From positions 62,001 to 126,000 of the forward strand of contig NZ_CABPSB010000011.1 in NCBI RefSeq assembly GCF_902459655.1: a stretch of DNA of 64,000 nt, given 5' to 3'. Below are positions 33,491-43,876 of the stretch, piece after piece. Positions within the stretch are counted from its first letter, which is position 1; each line of letters begins with the position of its first letter. Both the position numbers and the translations under genes were made by a program. Source of the DNA: Pandoraea anhela. GTDB taxonomy: Bacteria > Pseudomonadota > Gammaproteobacteria > Burkholderiales > Burkholderiaceae. Under the pieces are notes generated by a model, which had not been told where the DNA came from, did not search any database, and worked only from the letters and a program-made list of their open reading frames with translations.

Positions 33491-34396
33491 ATGAAACTGA
33501 ACACACGCATTCTGGCTGGCATTCTATGCTTTGTGTCGTCGTTTGGCGCGCTGGGTACCGCCCACGCAAAAAGCGCGACGCTCGAAAAGATCCGCGACAC
33601 GGGCACCTTGACGCTCGGATACCGGGAATCGTCCGTTCCGTTTTCCTATCTCGGCACGGGGCAGAAACCCGTCGGCTTCTCCATGGATTTGTGTGCCGCC
33701 GTGGCGGACCACGTGAAGAAGGCCCTGAACCTGCCGAATCTGAAAGTGGCCACGATTCCGGTGAGCCCGGCGAATCGGATCCCATTGCTTCAGAACGGGA
33801 CGATCGACATCGAATGCGGAAGCACGACCAATACCGCCGATCGTCAGAAGCAAGTCGCGTTTTCCGTGGCGATCTTCGCGGGCGCACCTACGTGGGTGAC
33901 ACTGGCGTCGAGCAACATTCGAGCGCAAAGCGACCTTCGCGGAAAGACCGTAGTCCTGACCCAGGGATCGCTTAACCAGGGGATCGCCGCCCAGACGAAT
34001 GTCGACGACAAACTGGGGCTGACCATTCTCCAGACGAAAGATCATGCGGAGTCGCTTCTGATGCTTCGCACCGGCCGCGCCACCGCCTGGTTCGAGGACA
34101 ACATTCTGGAAGCCGGCCTTGTCTCGAGCGCGCCCGATCCGAAGGCGTTCCGATACGTGGAAAATCCTCGCGTCCCCATCTACTACTACGGACTCATGCT
34201 CGCCAAAGGCGACCCGGAATTCAAGGCGCTGGTCGACGACACCTTGAAGTCGCTGATGAGTTCGGGCGAGTTCAAGCAACGCTATCTCAAGTGGTTCACG
34301 CAGCCGATTCCTCCCAACGGGCAGAACCTCGCCCTTCCGATGGGCGCGGCCCTTGAAAAGCGCGTCGCTTCGCCGAGCGACAGTCTCGACCCCTGA
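33491..34396 (+). CDS. GltI-type amino acid ABC substrate-binding protein
   Basis: A 301-residue periplasmic binding protein with a signal peptide ending TAHA-KS and an SBP_bac_3 domain (LEKIRDTGTLTLGYRESSVPFSYLG, LQNGTIDIECGSTTNTADRQKQVAFS). It is the closest in-window match to the orphan at 16417-17337. Start at 33491 has GAGG 8 bases upstream. It is the first gene of a complete importer (two permeases and an ATPase follow) in the glutamate/aspartate (GltIJKL) family. In this locus the cargo may be an unusual amino acid handled by the decarboxylase-like enzyme. Confidence 0.92.
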   Translation: MKLNTRILAGILCFVSSFGALGTAHAKSATLEKIRDTGTLTLGYRESSVPFSYLGTGQKPVGFSMDLCAAVADHVKKALNLPNLKVATIPVSPANRIPLLQNGTIDIECGSTTNTADRQKQVAFSVAIFAGAPTWVTLASSNIRAQSDLRGKTVVLTQGSLNQGIAAQTNVDDKLGLTILQTKDHAESLLMLRTGRATAWFEDNILEAGLVSSAPDPKAFRYVENPRVPIYYYGLMLAKGDPEFKALVDDTLKSLMSSGEFKQRYLKWFTQPIPPNGQNLALPMGAALEKRVASPSDSLDP

Positions 34397-34432
34397 GTCG
34401 CCGACCGACCAACGCTTCAAGGGAAGTTCGCC

Positions 34433-35161
34433 ATGCATATGCTTTTCGAGCGCTCCATTGACGGGAGTACCTATTTTTCCTGGCTGATGTCCGGGGTGGG
34501 CTGGACGCTGTCGTTGTGGATCTCATCCGGGGTCATTGCCTTTCTGATCGGTATTCCGGTGGGGGCTGCGCGCACTTCGCGATCGCCCGCACTCCGTGTG
34601 CTGGGACGTCTTTACGTGCAGGTATTTCGCAACATACCGCTGCTCGTGCAGGCGTTCCTCTGGTATTTCGTCCTGCCCGACGTGCTGCCGAGCGGTTTGG
34701 GGGCAATCGTGAAGCAGATCCCGCCGCCGTGGGGAAGCTTCATCCCGGCCCTGGCGGCGCTGAGTCTCTACACGGCGTCGCGTATCGCGGAGCAGGTGCG
34801 CTCGGGCATCACGGCCTTGCCCGCGGGGCAACGTCAGGGGGCGGATGCGCTCGGCTTGTCGCCGATTCAGACGTATATGCGCATTCTCATACCCCAGGCG
34901 CTCCGGATTACGGTCCCTACGCTGACCAGCGAAGTGCTCGCCTTGCTGAAGAACACATCGATTGCCCTGACCATCGGTCTGCTCGAGTTGACCGCGCAGG
35001 CGCAGCAGATCAATGAGTTCACATTCGAGACGTTCCAGGCATTTGCGGCGGCGACCGTCATGTATCTCGTGATTGCCTTGCTCATTCATCTCGCCGCCAA
35101 CGTGATCGAGCGGGCTGTCGAAACACCGGGCACGGTGCAACTTCCTCCGACAAAAAGGTAA
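34433..35161 (+). CDS. Amino acid ABC transporter permease, GltJ type
   Basis: A 242-residue inner-membrane protein of the HisMQ family. The conserved EAA-like loop reads GADALGLSPIQTYMRILIPQALRITVPTLTSEVLALLKNTSIA. FRNIPLLVQAFLWYFVLPDVLPSGLG and the longer first periplasmic loop are typical of GltJ. It pairs with the permease at 35166-35906, 4 bp further on. Confidence 0.92.
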   Translation: MHMLFERSIDGSTYFSWLMSGVGWTLSLWISSGVIAFLIGIPVGAARTSRSPALRVLGRLYVQVFRNIPLLVQAFLWYFVLPDVLPSGLGAIVKQIPPPWGSFIPALAALSLYTASRIAEQVRSGITALPAGQRQGADALGLSPIQTYMRILIPQALRITVPTLTSEVLALLKNTSIALTIGLLELTAQAQQINEFTFETFQAFAAATVMYLVIALLIHLAANVIERAVETPGTVQLPPTKR

Positions 35162-35165
35162 TCGC

Positions 35166-35906
35166 ATGAATTTCGACTATCTCGCCATTGTTCGTGCGAC
35201 GCCCTACTTGCTGGAGGGAATGGCGTTCACCATCGAGTTGACGCTTGTCGCGCTATGCGGTGGATTGATCATCGGCACGCTCATGGCGATCATTCGCCAA
35301 ACGAAGGTGCCGGTGCTCAGTCAGGTGGTGCGGGCCTATATCACGATCACCAGATCGATTCCCTTGATCATGGTGCTGTTCTGGTTCTTCTTTCTTGTGC
35401 CGTTGCTGCTTCAGAAGATATCGGAGAGCGGGCATCCGATGCCTCTTGGACCCAAATTTACGGCGTTCCTGACCTTCACGCTTTTCGAGTCTGCGTTTTA
35501 CGCCGAGATCGTACGGGCGGGGCTTCGGTCGATAGACAAAGGCCAGTACGAGGCGGCAAAAGCGCTTGGGCTCTCGCTGCCGGTGACCTATGCCTTCGTG
35601 GTGATTCCGCAGGTCCTGAGAGCGACTGCGCCCATTATCGTGACGCAAACCATCATCCTGTTTCAGGACACATCGTTGGTATACGTTCTGTCGCTCACCG
35701 ATTTTCTGGGGGCCGCGGCAAAGATCGCACAGCGCGACGGCAAACTGGTCGAGTTCTATACCACCGTCGCCATCGTCTACTTCGTGCTTTGCTCGATCGG
35801 CTCTGAAATCGCGGAGCGACTTCGTGCCGGCAATGGTCAACGCCGAGTCCGCAGTAACGCCTCCGGCAAGCGCTCGCGTCGCGCCGTCAGCTTTTCTCGC
35901 ATGTAG
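35166..35906 (+). CDS. Amino acid ABC transporter permease, GltK type
   Basis: A 246-residue inner-membrane permease of the HisMQ family: [99 protein letters not shown]. It forms the heterodimer with the product of 34433-35161. The C-terminal ~25 residues are basic ([15 protein letters not shown]). Confidence 0.92.
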   Translation: MNFDYLAIVRATPYLLEGMAFTIELTLVALCGGLIIGTLMAIIRQTKVPVLSQVVRAYITITRSIPLIMVLFWFFFLVPLLLQKISESGHPMPLGPKFTAFLTFTLFESAFYAEIVRAGLRSIDKGQYEAAKALGLSLPVTYAFVVIPQVLRATAPIIVTQTIILFQDTSLVYVLSLTDFLGAAAKIAQRDGKLVEFYTTVAIVYFVLCSIGSEIAERLRAGNGQRRVRSNASGKRSRRAVSFSRM

Positions 35907-35926
35907 AGTCCTTCATCGGAGCGAAG

Positions 35927-36697
35927 ATGGGAAACGTCAAATTGAACACGGAAGTGCTGTCGATCCGACAGCTCGAAAAGCACTACGGCGACCATGCGGT
36001 GCTCAAGGGAATCGACCTGAGCGTTCATCGGGGGGAGCGAATTGTGATTTGTGGGCCGTCCGGATCGGGCAAGTCCACGCTGATTCGCTGCATCAACGGA
36101 CTCGAGACCTATGAATCCGGCGTCATCACCGTGACCGATGCCGCGACGGGGTCCGGCATGAGCCAAATGAAAGACATTCGGCGCGAGGTCGGCATGGTCT
36201 TTCAGAGTTTCAACCTCTTCCCGCACATGTCCGTGCTGGCGAACTGCCTGATCGGTCCCATGAGCGTGAGGGGGGAGTCGCGGGAAACCGCCACGCAACG
36301 GGCGATGCATTATCTGAGCAAGGTGCGCGTGGCCGATCAGGCGAAGAAATACCCGGCGCAGTTGTCCGGCGGGCAACAGCAGCGCGTCGCGATTGCACGG
36401 GCATTGTGCATGCAACCCTCGATCATGCTGTTCGACGAACCGACATCCGCGCTGGATCCGGAGGTGGTGCAGGAAGTTCTCGACACCATGGTCAAGCTCG
36501 CCGAGGAAGGGATGACGATGCTTTGCGTCACGCACGAAATGGGATTTGCGCGCGACGTGGCCGACCGGGTCATCTTTATCGACGACGGGAAAATCATCGA
36601 AGACGCCAAGCCCGCAGAGTTCTTCGATGCGCCCACGCACGATCGAACCAAGATGTTCCTGGCGAGAGTGCTGCGTTCTCATTCCCCGGTTGTCTGA
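35927..36697 (+). CDS. Amino acid ABC transporter ATP-binding protein, GltL type
   Basis: A 256-residue ATPase with Walker [11 protein letters not shown]-loop [16 protein letters not shown], signature LSGGQQQR, Walker [15 protein letters not shown] and H-loop THEM. It energises the GltJ/GltK-type permeases encoded just upstream. Possibly it also serves the two orphan GltI-type binding proteins of this window (inference). A hairpin follows. Confidence 0.94.
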   Translation: MGNVKLNTEVLSIRQLEKHYGDHAVLKGIDLSVHRGERIVICGPSGSGKSTLIRCINGLETYESGVITVTDAATGSGMSQMKDIRREVGMVFQSFNLFPHMSVLANCLIGPMSVRGESRETATQRAMHYLSKVRVADQAKKYPAQLSGGQQQRVAIARALCMQPSIMLFDEPTSALDPEVVQEVLDTMVKLAEEGMTMLCVTHEMGFARDVADRVIFIDDGKIIEDAKPAEFFDAPTHDRTKMFLARVLRSHSPVV

Positions 36698-36718
36698 CGC
36701 ACAAGCGTCTTTCGCCTG

Positions 36719-36745
36719 ACGCCACGGGGAACGAAACCGTGGCGT
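36719..36745. terminator. Hairpin after the transporter operon
   Basis: ACGCCACGG and CCGTGGCGT are perfect 9-bp arms around a 9-base loop. It lies between the stops of the convergent ATPase (+) and methyltransferase (-) genes. It probably ends the GltIJKL transcript; no T-run is present. Confidence 0.55.
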
Positions 36746-36782
36746 GATGGCGCCATGTCGTTGGTATCTCGGGCGCTTTGCG

Positions 36783-37469
36783 TTATGCGTCGGCGCCCGA
36801 CGCGTGAGTCCATGTCGCGACATGACTCTTGGGCAGAAGCAGCCATTCGGACCGGATATCGGTTTCGGGGAACAAGTGACCGAGTTGCGAGCGCGTCAGC
36901 GGGCGGGTATGGAAGACGGCCATGAACATGTCGTCACTCAGCGGCCCTCTGAATTCCTTGTGAAGACGGCGGAGCAGCCAAATCTGCAAGGTATCGGCCA
37001 GCCAGTGGATGAAGGGCAACAGAAAGTGCTGCTCGATCGGAAATTCAAACGCGGGGACCTGAATCCATCCATGTTGTCCGACCCGGCGCGCTTCTTTGGC
37101 GGCCGTGCGCATATCGATCCAGGACCCAACGTGTTCGATCACTGAATTGCAGACGACCAGATCAAACGATTGATCGGCAAAGCGGCTCAGGTCTCTGGCG
37201 TCACCAATCAGGAGCGAAAAACTGCCACGCAGCCGCGCCTCGTTGGGAGGCAGGCCTTCATACGCGCCCGGGAGATTGATGAGACTGATGTCGCATTTCT
37301 GTCGTGCCGACTCGGGAATGGACAACCAGAATACGAGCGAGCCGCCCACGTCCAATACGCTCACGGGGCGTTCGTTATCGCGCCAAAGCCGCTCGATCAT
37401 GGCAACGAGCCGTCGGTTGCGACGCTTCCGAAAAAGCAGGCTCACGGGTTTCAGGTAGGTGGGAAACAT
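36783..37469 (-). CDS. Class I SAM-dependent methyltransferase
   Basis: A 228-residue soluble protein. The Rossmann motif I is VSVLDVGGSLVFW (near 34-46), motif II is DISLINLP, and later LLIGDARDLSRFADQSFDLVVCNSVIEHVGSW contains the acidic motif and the post-motif expected of small-molecule or lipid methyltransferases (Methyltransf_11-like). GQHGWIQVPAFEFPIEQHFLLPF follows. The ATG at 37469 was chosen because upstream in-frame sequence is Arg-rich and non-conserved. The substrate is unknown. The gene stands alone, convergent with the ABC transporter. Confidence 0.85.
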   Translation of the reverse strand: MFPTYLKPVSLLFRKRRNRRLVAMIERLWRDNERPVSVLDVGGSLVFWLSIPESARQKCDISLINLPGAYEGLPPNEARLRGSFSLLIGDARDLSRFADQSFDLVVCNSVIEHVGSWIDMRTAAKEARRVGQHGWIQVPAFEFPIEQHFLLPFIHWLADTLQIWLLRRLHKEFRGPLSDDMFMAVFHTRPLTRSQLGHLFPETDIRSEWLLLPKSHVATWTHASGADA

Positions 37470-38094
37470 GGCCGGCACCCTCTCACCGACCGGCGATGGA
37501 TTCGGCCGGGCGCGCAGGGCGCGATGCGGCCGTCGCCGGCTTCCCGATGATCGCGTTTTCCTCGCGGCCAGGCGGGCCGACCGGTGTCGTCGCACGTGCG
37601 CTGTTCATTGGACGTGCAGCGCCGAGGGGGCGAGCAAAGCGTTCGCCGCGTGATCGGATCGCGTGCTGACGCATGGCGGCATCGTGCCCATTCGTGACAT
37701 TCTCATTGCCGGTGATGTTTCACGCCTCGGTATGTGCGAAACCGTCGAAATGGACGGGATCGTCGTTCGGCGACTCGATTGCGCAAGACCGGGGCGCGGG
37801 GCCGGTTGCCGGCGCGTTTTTGCGTGCCGGCGCGCGTCGAACAAACAAGGATTGAGTGTAGGCAAGCTATGCGCTTGAGGTTTCTCAAATAGTGCAGCGT
37901 GGTGTCAGACCCGTTGAGTATTCGGGACGACCTGGCTTCGGGGGGCGTTGTTGGCGTTGCGCAATCGCCAGTGCGACCAGTTGTTCGCCACGGGATTCTC
38001 CCGATAATATTCAGCGATATGCGCGCCGCTTTTTACGGCACTCCATCGCGACTATCTCGGCACCGGTCGCCGGACTTCCCTCCATGGTTTAACG
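37470..38094. other. Non-coding or unassigned 625-bp stretch
   Basis: This is the divergent region between the methyltransferase and AraC genes. Short open frames exist on both strands (for example 37663-37878 on + and 37483-37674 on -) but none shows a recognisable domain, a convincing ribosome site or biased codon use. No repeat or hairpin stands out. Confidence 0.5.
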
Positions 38095-39084
38095 ATGATG
38101 ATTCGCTTTACCACCGACGACATCGCGCCAAAGGATCGCTTCGATCACTGGCGCGAAACGCGTGCCAAGAACCTGTTCGGCGTCACTATCGAAATGCCGG
38201 CAGAACGCCGTTCGCGATTTTTTGGCGCGTTCAGCGCCCACACGGTGGGTAATGCGGTGGCGTCGGAGATGCGCGCATCGGCGTACCACGTCAGTCGTCG
38301 GCCCGCGGACATTGCCCGGGCCGCCGCTAATAGTCTATGTATCGGCTTCCAGGTGCACGGGCCGGGCATGTTCGATACGGGGCATGGCCGCTCCCATTTC
38401 GTGGGTAACGGCGACATGGTGATCAATTTTTCCGATCTGCCTTTTTACGCAACGCCGGGCACGCAGGACGATTTTCATTTCCAGCTGCTCAAAATTCCCG
38501 TCGAAGATTCGCTCATGCTCGGTCAGCCGGTGGACGATCTGTTCGCCGCCCGGTTCGTCGGTGACGCCGCTTGCTCGCGAGCGTTCAGAGCGCTATTTCG
38601 CGCGTTGATGTCGGAGCGCGGGCTCGTGGGCGATGCGCATGCGGATGTGGCGCACATTGCGCGGCTGGCGTTGCTGGCGCGAGGGCGTCTCAAGGAGGGG
38701 ATGCCGGAAGTGCGTGCGGCGCTCCGGGCTGGGCAGCGTTATGCCGCGAGAGAAATCATGTTCCGCCGCAAGCACGAGCAAAAACTCACCCCGGCAATGG
38801 TCGCGGCCGAATTGGGCATGTCGGCGCGGCAGTTGTTCATCGTGTTCGAAAGTGCGGAGCAGTCCTACCTTCAGACGCTGACATCCCTGCGACTTGCCGA
38901 GGCGCAACGGTTGCTTGCCTGCGCCGATCGGCTTCCTATCGCCCAAATCGTCTACGCGAGCGGCTTCGACAGCGTCGCCACGTTCTATCGCCACTTCAAA
39001 CGTTTGTGCGGCATGGCGCCTGGCGAGTTCCGGGAGCACAACCACCTCCTGAGGCAGACGCATTGGGAGAGGCCCGCCTTTTGA
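38095..39084 (+). CDS. AraC-family regulator (FeaR-like)
   Basis: A 329-residue regulator. The N-terminal ~180 residues match the AraC-binding-like domain of FeaR/AdpA-type proteins (DRFDHWRETRAKNLFG, GDMVINFSDLPFYAT). The C-terminal ~100 residues hold the double helix-turn-helix (LTPAMVAAELGMSARQLFIVFE, then IAQIVYASGFDSVATFYRHFKRLCGMAPGEFRE). FeaR relatives control aromatic amine use, but no such gene is adjacent, so the target is unknown. The gene starts ATG-ATG. Confidence 0.92.
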   Translation: MMIRFTTDDIAPKDRFDHWRETRAKNLFGVTIEMPAERRSRFFGAFSAHTVGNAVASEMRASAYHVSRRPADIARAAANSLCIGFQVHGPGMFDTGHGRSHFVGNGDMVINFSDLPFYATPGTQDDFHFQLLKIPVEDSLMLGQPVDDLFAARFVGDAACSRAFRALFRALMSERGLVGDAHADVAHIARLALLARGRLKEGMPEVRAALRAGQRYAAREIMFRRKHEQKLTPAMVAAELGMSARQLFIVFESAEQSYLQTLTSLRLAEAQRLLACADRLPIAQIVYASGFDSVATFYRHFKRLCGMAPGEFREHNHLLRQTHWERPAF

Positions 39085-39193
39085 GGGAAGGGGGCATGTC
39101 TTCCATTGCGTACGTGAACGCCCGCCGGATTGTCGCATCCTCGCCGCACGGGTGCCTTGGCGGAGAGCTGTCTTAAAAAATTCATTTGTGTAA

Positions 39194-39227
39194 TTTCCAT
39201 ATTTCGACTAAATTGGAAATATGGAAA
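39194..39227. promoter_or_regulatory. ArsR operator overlapping the arsR start codon
   Basis: TTTCCATATTTC (39194-39205) and GAAATATGGAAA (39216-39227) are perfect 12-bp inverted arms with a 10-bp spacer in an AT-rich stretch. The right arm contains the arsR ATG at 39221. This fits autorepression by ArsR. Confidence 0.75.
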
Positions 39228-39556
39228 CTAATAACGTACTCGACGCCCTTGCGGCGCTCGCCCATGGCGTTCGTCTGACGGTCTTCCGCTTGTTGGTCCA
39301 GGCGGGCCCCGAGGGGCTACCTGCGGGTCGAATTGCGGAACTCATGGAAATGCCTGCGTCGTCCTTGTCGTTCCACCTCAAGGAACTGCATCGTGCCGAC
39401 TTGGTGACGAGCCGCCAGGAAGGCAGGTCGATCATTTACATGGCTCGCTTCGAGACCATGACGGCATTGCTCGGCTACCTCACGGAGAACTGTTGCGGCG
39501 GTGTTCCGTGCATGCCGGCGTCCGTCTGCCCCCCTGTTACGGGGGCTGGATCGTGA
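39221..39556 (+). CDS. arsR: ArsR-family arsenic-responsive repressor
   Basis: A 111-residue winged-helix repressor: DALAALAHGVRLTVFRLLVQAGPEGLPAGRIAELMEMPASSLSFHLKELHRADLVTSRQEGRSIIYMA. The C-terminus is cysteine-rich (ENCCGGVPCMPASVC), a common position for the arsenite-binding cysteines in non-E. coli type ArsR proteins. It is followed by an ArsC phosphatase-type reductase and an MFS carrier on the same strand. A 12-bp tandem duplication starts at its stop codon. Confidence 0.9.
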   Translation: METNNVLDALAALAHGVRLTVFRLLVQAGPEGLPAGRIAELMEMPASSLSFHLKELHRADLVTSRQEGRSIIYMARFETMTALLGYLTENCCGGVPCMPASVCPPVTGAGS

Positions 39557-39575
39557 AGCATTTCGTGAAGCATTT
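39552..39575. repeat. 12-bp tandem duplication at the arsR stop codon
   Basis: CGTGAAGCATTT occurs twice in a row (39552-39563, 39564-39575), and the first copy contains the arsR TGA stop. It is probably a slippage duplication without effect on the protein. Confidence 0.7.
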
Positions 39576-39691
39576 CGTGGCGTGTTTTCACGGACGAGTC
39601 TGCGTCGCTGATCTGCTCGCTGCTTAACCGCATCTCCCTCAACAGTTGCCATCGCTCACGGCGAGGCGACGGCATTTATCCGGATATCGAT

Positions 39692-40204
39692 ATGACCGAA
39701 AAGCATTTCAACGTCTTGGTGCTGTGCACGGGCAATTCAGCGCGCAGCGTGATGGCGGAGGCGTTGTTCAACGTGCTAGGTAAAGGCAAATTTCACGCCT
39801 ACAGCGCTGGCAGTCGCCCCACGGGTTCGGTCAATCCGTTCGCCGTCGAACGATGCCGGTCGATCGGCTACGACACGTCGGGCTTGCGCAGCAAAAGCTG
39901 GGACGAGTTCGCGCTGCCGGACGCGCCGCCAATGGATTTCGTCATCACCGTTTGCGATCAGGCGGCGGGAGAAGTGTGCCCGATTTGGCCCGGCACACCG
40001 ATCACCGCGCACTGGGGATTCGTCGATCCTGCGGCGTTTCAAGGCAGTGACGAAGAAAAGCGCAAGGTCTTCGATCAGGTGTTTCGACAGATCCTCAATC
40101 GTGTAAATCAATTCGTGAATCTGCCGCTGCATATTCTCGATCGAAACACGATTCAGAAGGAAATGCGCGCCATCGGAGCGCGTCCGGCAGAATCGGGGCA
40201 ATGA
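39692..40204 (+). CDS. arsC: Arsenate reductase, low-molecular-weight phosphatase type
   Basis: A 170-residue cytoplasmic enzyme: VLCTGNSARSVMAEALFN is the C-x5-R phosphatase loop, WDEFALPDAPPMDFVITVCDQAAGEVCP contains the later redox cysteines of thioredoxin- or glutaredoxin-coupled ArsC, and PITAHWGFVDPAAF is a family signature. It reduces arsenate to arsenite. It follows arsR. The export step may be the MFS protein encoded next, since no ArsB or Acr3 gene is in the window. Confidence 0.9.
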   Translation: MTEKHFNVLVLCTGNSARSVMAEALFNVLGKGKFHAYSAGSRPTGSVNPFAVERCRSIGYDTSGLRSKSWDEFALPDAPPMDFVITVCDQAAGEVCPIWPGTPITAHWGFVDPAAFQGSDEEKRKVFDQVFRQILNRVNQFVNLPLHILDRNTIQKEMRAIGARPAESGQ

Positions 40205-40248
40205 GCGGCGCCCGTCAGAGTGGGGAAGTTGAGTAAGGATGTCCGTTC

Positions 40249-41493
40249 ATGGAACCGAGTCGCGGTGTGATCGCGAGATTGGGGATTGCGCAAACGCTGG
40301 CGTGGGGGTCTACGTACTATTTACCCGCGGTGCTGGCAACGCCAATCGCAAAGGACCTGGGCGTCGGTGCGCCGAGCGTCTTCGCGGCGTTCAGCGTCGC
40401 GCTTGTCGTTTCCGCATTGCTGGGGCCGTATGCAGGTCGGTTGATCGATCGGAACGGCGGTCGCACCGTGCTTGCGGCGACGAGTCTGATTCTTGCTGCG
40501 GGACTCGGGAGTTTGGCCGCAGCACAGAATGTCGTGTGGCTTTTCGCCGCGTGGACGGTGCTGGGCGTGGGCATGGGCGCGGGCCTTTACGAAGCGGCGT
40601 TTGCGAGCCTGGTCGCGCTGTATGGCAGCCGTTCTCGCGGGGCGATCACCGGTATCACGTTGATTGCAGGCTTCGCCAGTACTGTCGGATGGCCGCTCTC
40701 AACCTTTATGGAAGCGCACATCGGCTGGCGCGGCGCTTGTCTGGTGTGGGCTGCACTACATGCCACGTTGGGATTGGCGTTGAATCTGAGCATTCCCCGT
40801 CCTGAGCGCGCGTCGACGACCGTCGTTGATGAGGTGAGTGTGACGGCTGTCCAATCGCCCATATTGCCCATATTGCCCATATTGCCAGTATTGCCGCCGG
40901 TCGACAGCCGGGCGCAGCGCCTCGCGTCTTATGGGTTGGCGTTTGTCTTTGCGGCAACGTGGTTCACGAGTACGGCGATGGCCGCGCATTTGCCGGTGTT
41001 GCTTCGCGCCGGCGGAGCGACTGCCGCGACGGCCGTCATGGTCGGCGCCTTGATCGGACCGGCGCAGGTCGGCGCGCGTGTTCTCGAGTTCGGATTGCTG
41101 CGCAACGTCCATCCGCTACTTTCGGCGCGTATCGCTTCGGCATTGCACCCCGTCGGGGCCATGGCATTCGGTTTCATCGGCGCACCCGCAGCAGCGTTTT
41201 TCGGTGTGCTTCATGGTGCCGGCAACGGGATATTGACCATCGCGAAAGGAACGCTTCCTCTGGCGCTTTTCGGGCCGGCGGGGTATGGGTATCGGCAGGG
41301 GGTGTTGATGGCGCCTGCGCGCGTTGCCCAGGCCATCGCACCCTGGCTCTTCGGCGTTTGGCTCAGCGATTTCGGGATCAAGTCGCTATGGATTTCGTCC
41401 GGGCTCGGTATCGCGTCGATTGTCGTTCTGCATGTCTTGCGCGACGTGGCGTATTCGCCTGAAGCCACGCCGGTGTCTTTCTCGTCCGAATGA
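40249..41493 (+). CDS. MFS transporter in the ars cluster
   Basis: A 414-residue inner-membrane carrier with about 12 hydrophobic segments (GPYAGRLIDRNGGRTVLAATSLILAAGLG near TM2-3). MFS proteins of this kind often accompany arsR-arsC in Burkholderiaceae, but the cargo is not established from sequence. The central cytoplasmic loop carries a 9-bp repeat encoding ILPILPILPVLPP. It begins 44 bp after arsC, probably in the same transcript. A hairpin follows. Confidence 0.85.
   Translation: MEPSRGVIARLGIAQTLAWGSTYYLPAVLATPIAKDLGVGAPSVFAAFSVALVVSALLGPYAGRLIDRNGGRTVLAATSLILAAGLGSLAAAQNVVWLFAAWTVLGVGMGAGLYEAAFASLVALYGSRSRGAITGITLIAGFASTVGWPLSTFMEAHIGWRGACLVWAALHATLGLALNLSIPRPERASTTVVDEVSVTAVQSPILPILPILPVLPPVDSRAQRLASYGLAFVFAATWFTSTAMAAHLPVLLRAGGATAATAVMVGALIGPAQVGARVLEFGLLRNVHPLLSARIASALHPVGAMAFGFIGAPAAAFFGVLHGAGNGILTIAKGTLPLALFGPAGYGYRQGVLMAPARVAQAIAPWLFGVWLSDFGIKSLWISSGLGIASIVVLHVLRDVAYSPEATPVSFSSE
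40861..40895 (+). repeat. In-frame 9-bp tandem repeat inside the MFS gene
   Basis: ATATTGCCC, ATATTGCCC, ATATTGCCA and a partial GTATTGCC encode Ile-Leu-Pro units in the loop between the two six-helix halves. Unit gain or loss keeps the frame, so loop length may vary. Confidence 0.75.
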
Positions 41494-41564
41494 GACGTTG
41501 ACCGGTCGAATCGATCGTCGGCGGCGGCCCAACCCCTGAATAAATCGCGCTGCCGATGCGTCGA

Positions 41565-41588
41565 GCGAGCCCGGGTGAACGGGCTCGC
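41565..41588. terminator. Hairpin between the ars MFS gene and groEL
   Basis: GCGAGCCCG and CGGGCTCGC are perfect 9-bp arms around GGTGAA, 27 bp beyond the groEL stop on the minus strand. It probably terminates groESL and may serve the ars transcript from the other side. Confidence 0.55.
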
Positions 41589-41615
41589 GGGAACGCCGCT
41601 CACGCAGCGCGGTTT

Positions 41616-43310
<1,695 letters not shown>

Positions 43311-43598
43311 TTAGCCGAGCACCGCGACGATGTCGTCTTCGCGGAGCACCAGAAGCTCATGACTGTCCACTTTGACTGCCTGACCACTGTATTTGCCGAA
43401 CAGCACACGGTCGCCGACCTTGACGTCGAGTTCGATATGGCGACCGTCCTTGTCTCGCCGACCCGGGCCGACGGCGACGACCTCGCCCTGATCGGGCTTC
43501 TCTGCTGCGCTGCCGGGCAGCACGATCCCGGAGGCGGTTTGGGTTGCCTCATCGACACGTTTGACGATGACGCGATCCTGAAGGGGACGAAGGCTCAT
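43311..43598 (-). CDS. groES: Co-chaperonin GroES
   Basis: A 95-residue cap protein: [46 protein letters not shown], with the mobile loop (TASGIVLPG) that docks on GroEL. The ATG at 43598 is the family start; the in-frame extension to 43640 runs into CIRCE. It is followed after 54 bp by groEL. Confidence 0.96.
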   Translation of the reverse strand: MSLRPLQDRVIVKRVDEATQTASGIVLPGSAAEKPDQGEVVAVGPGRRDKDGRHIELDVKVGDRVLFGKYSGQAVKVDSHELLVLREDDIVAVLG

Positions 43599-43633
43599 GA
43601 CATTTCCTTGGGAGTCTGATTGCGGTCTCGATC

Positions 43634-43660
43634 CTGGCACTCTCCGTTATCGAGTGCCAG
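43634..43660. promoter_or_regulatory. CIRCE element (HrcA operator)
   Basis: CTGGCACTC, a 9-base spacer, then GAGTGCCAG form a perfect 9-bp inverted repeat. It matches the CIRCE consensus TTAGCACTC-N9-GAGTGCTAA at all but two bases per arm. It lies 36 bp upstream of the groES start, between the -10 (43676-43671) and the gene. Confidence 0.92.
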
Positions 43661-43670
43661 ATTGATGGTC

Positions 43671-43676
43671 AGTATA
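43671..43676 (-). promoter_or_regulatory. Predicted -10 of groESL
   Basis: TATACT on the minus strand lies 10 bp upstream of CIRCE, so transcription would start at its edge, as in other HrcA-controlled operons. No good -35 hexamer is seen at normal spacing (candidates near 43690-43697 are weak). Confidence 0.45.
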
Positions 43677-43876
43677 AAAACGCTGTCGCGGAGCAATCCA
43701 ATAACCGATTCTTGAATCGATATGTGCGAAAGTCGTTCGCTTCTCATAGGGCGACCGGTGCTTTCAAAAGCCGATTTGCTTCGTTGACGCGGTTGGGGGT
43801 ACCCGCTGATTTGCGCCCGGGCAGACGTGTGGGCGTCGAACGTCATCACGGACAGACGCCCGGCGCATCACATCGC

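Noticed and set aside
37470-38094. Small genes in the methyltransferase/AraC gap
   Set aside because: Short frames on both strands lack ribosome sites, domains and codon bias.
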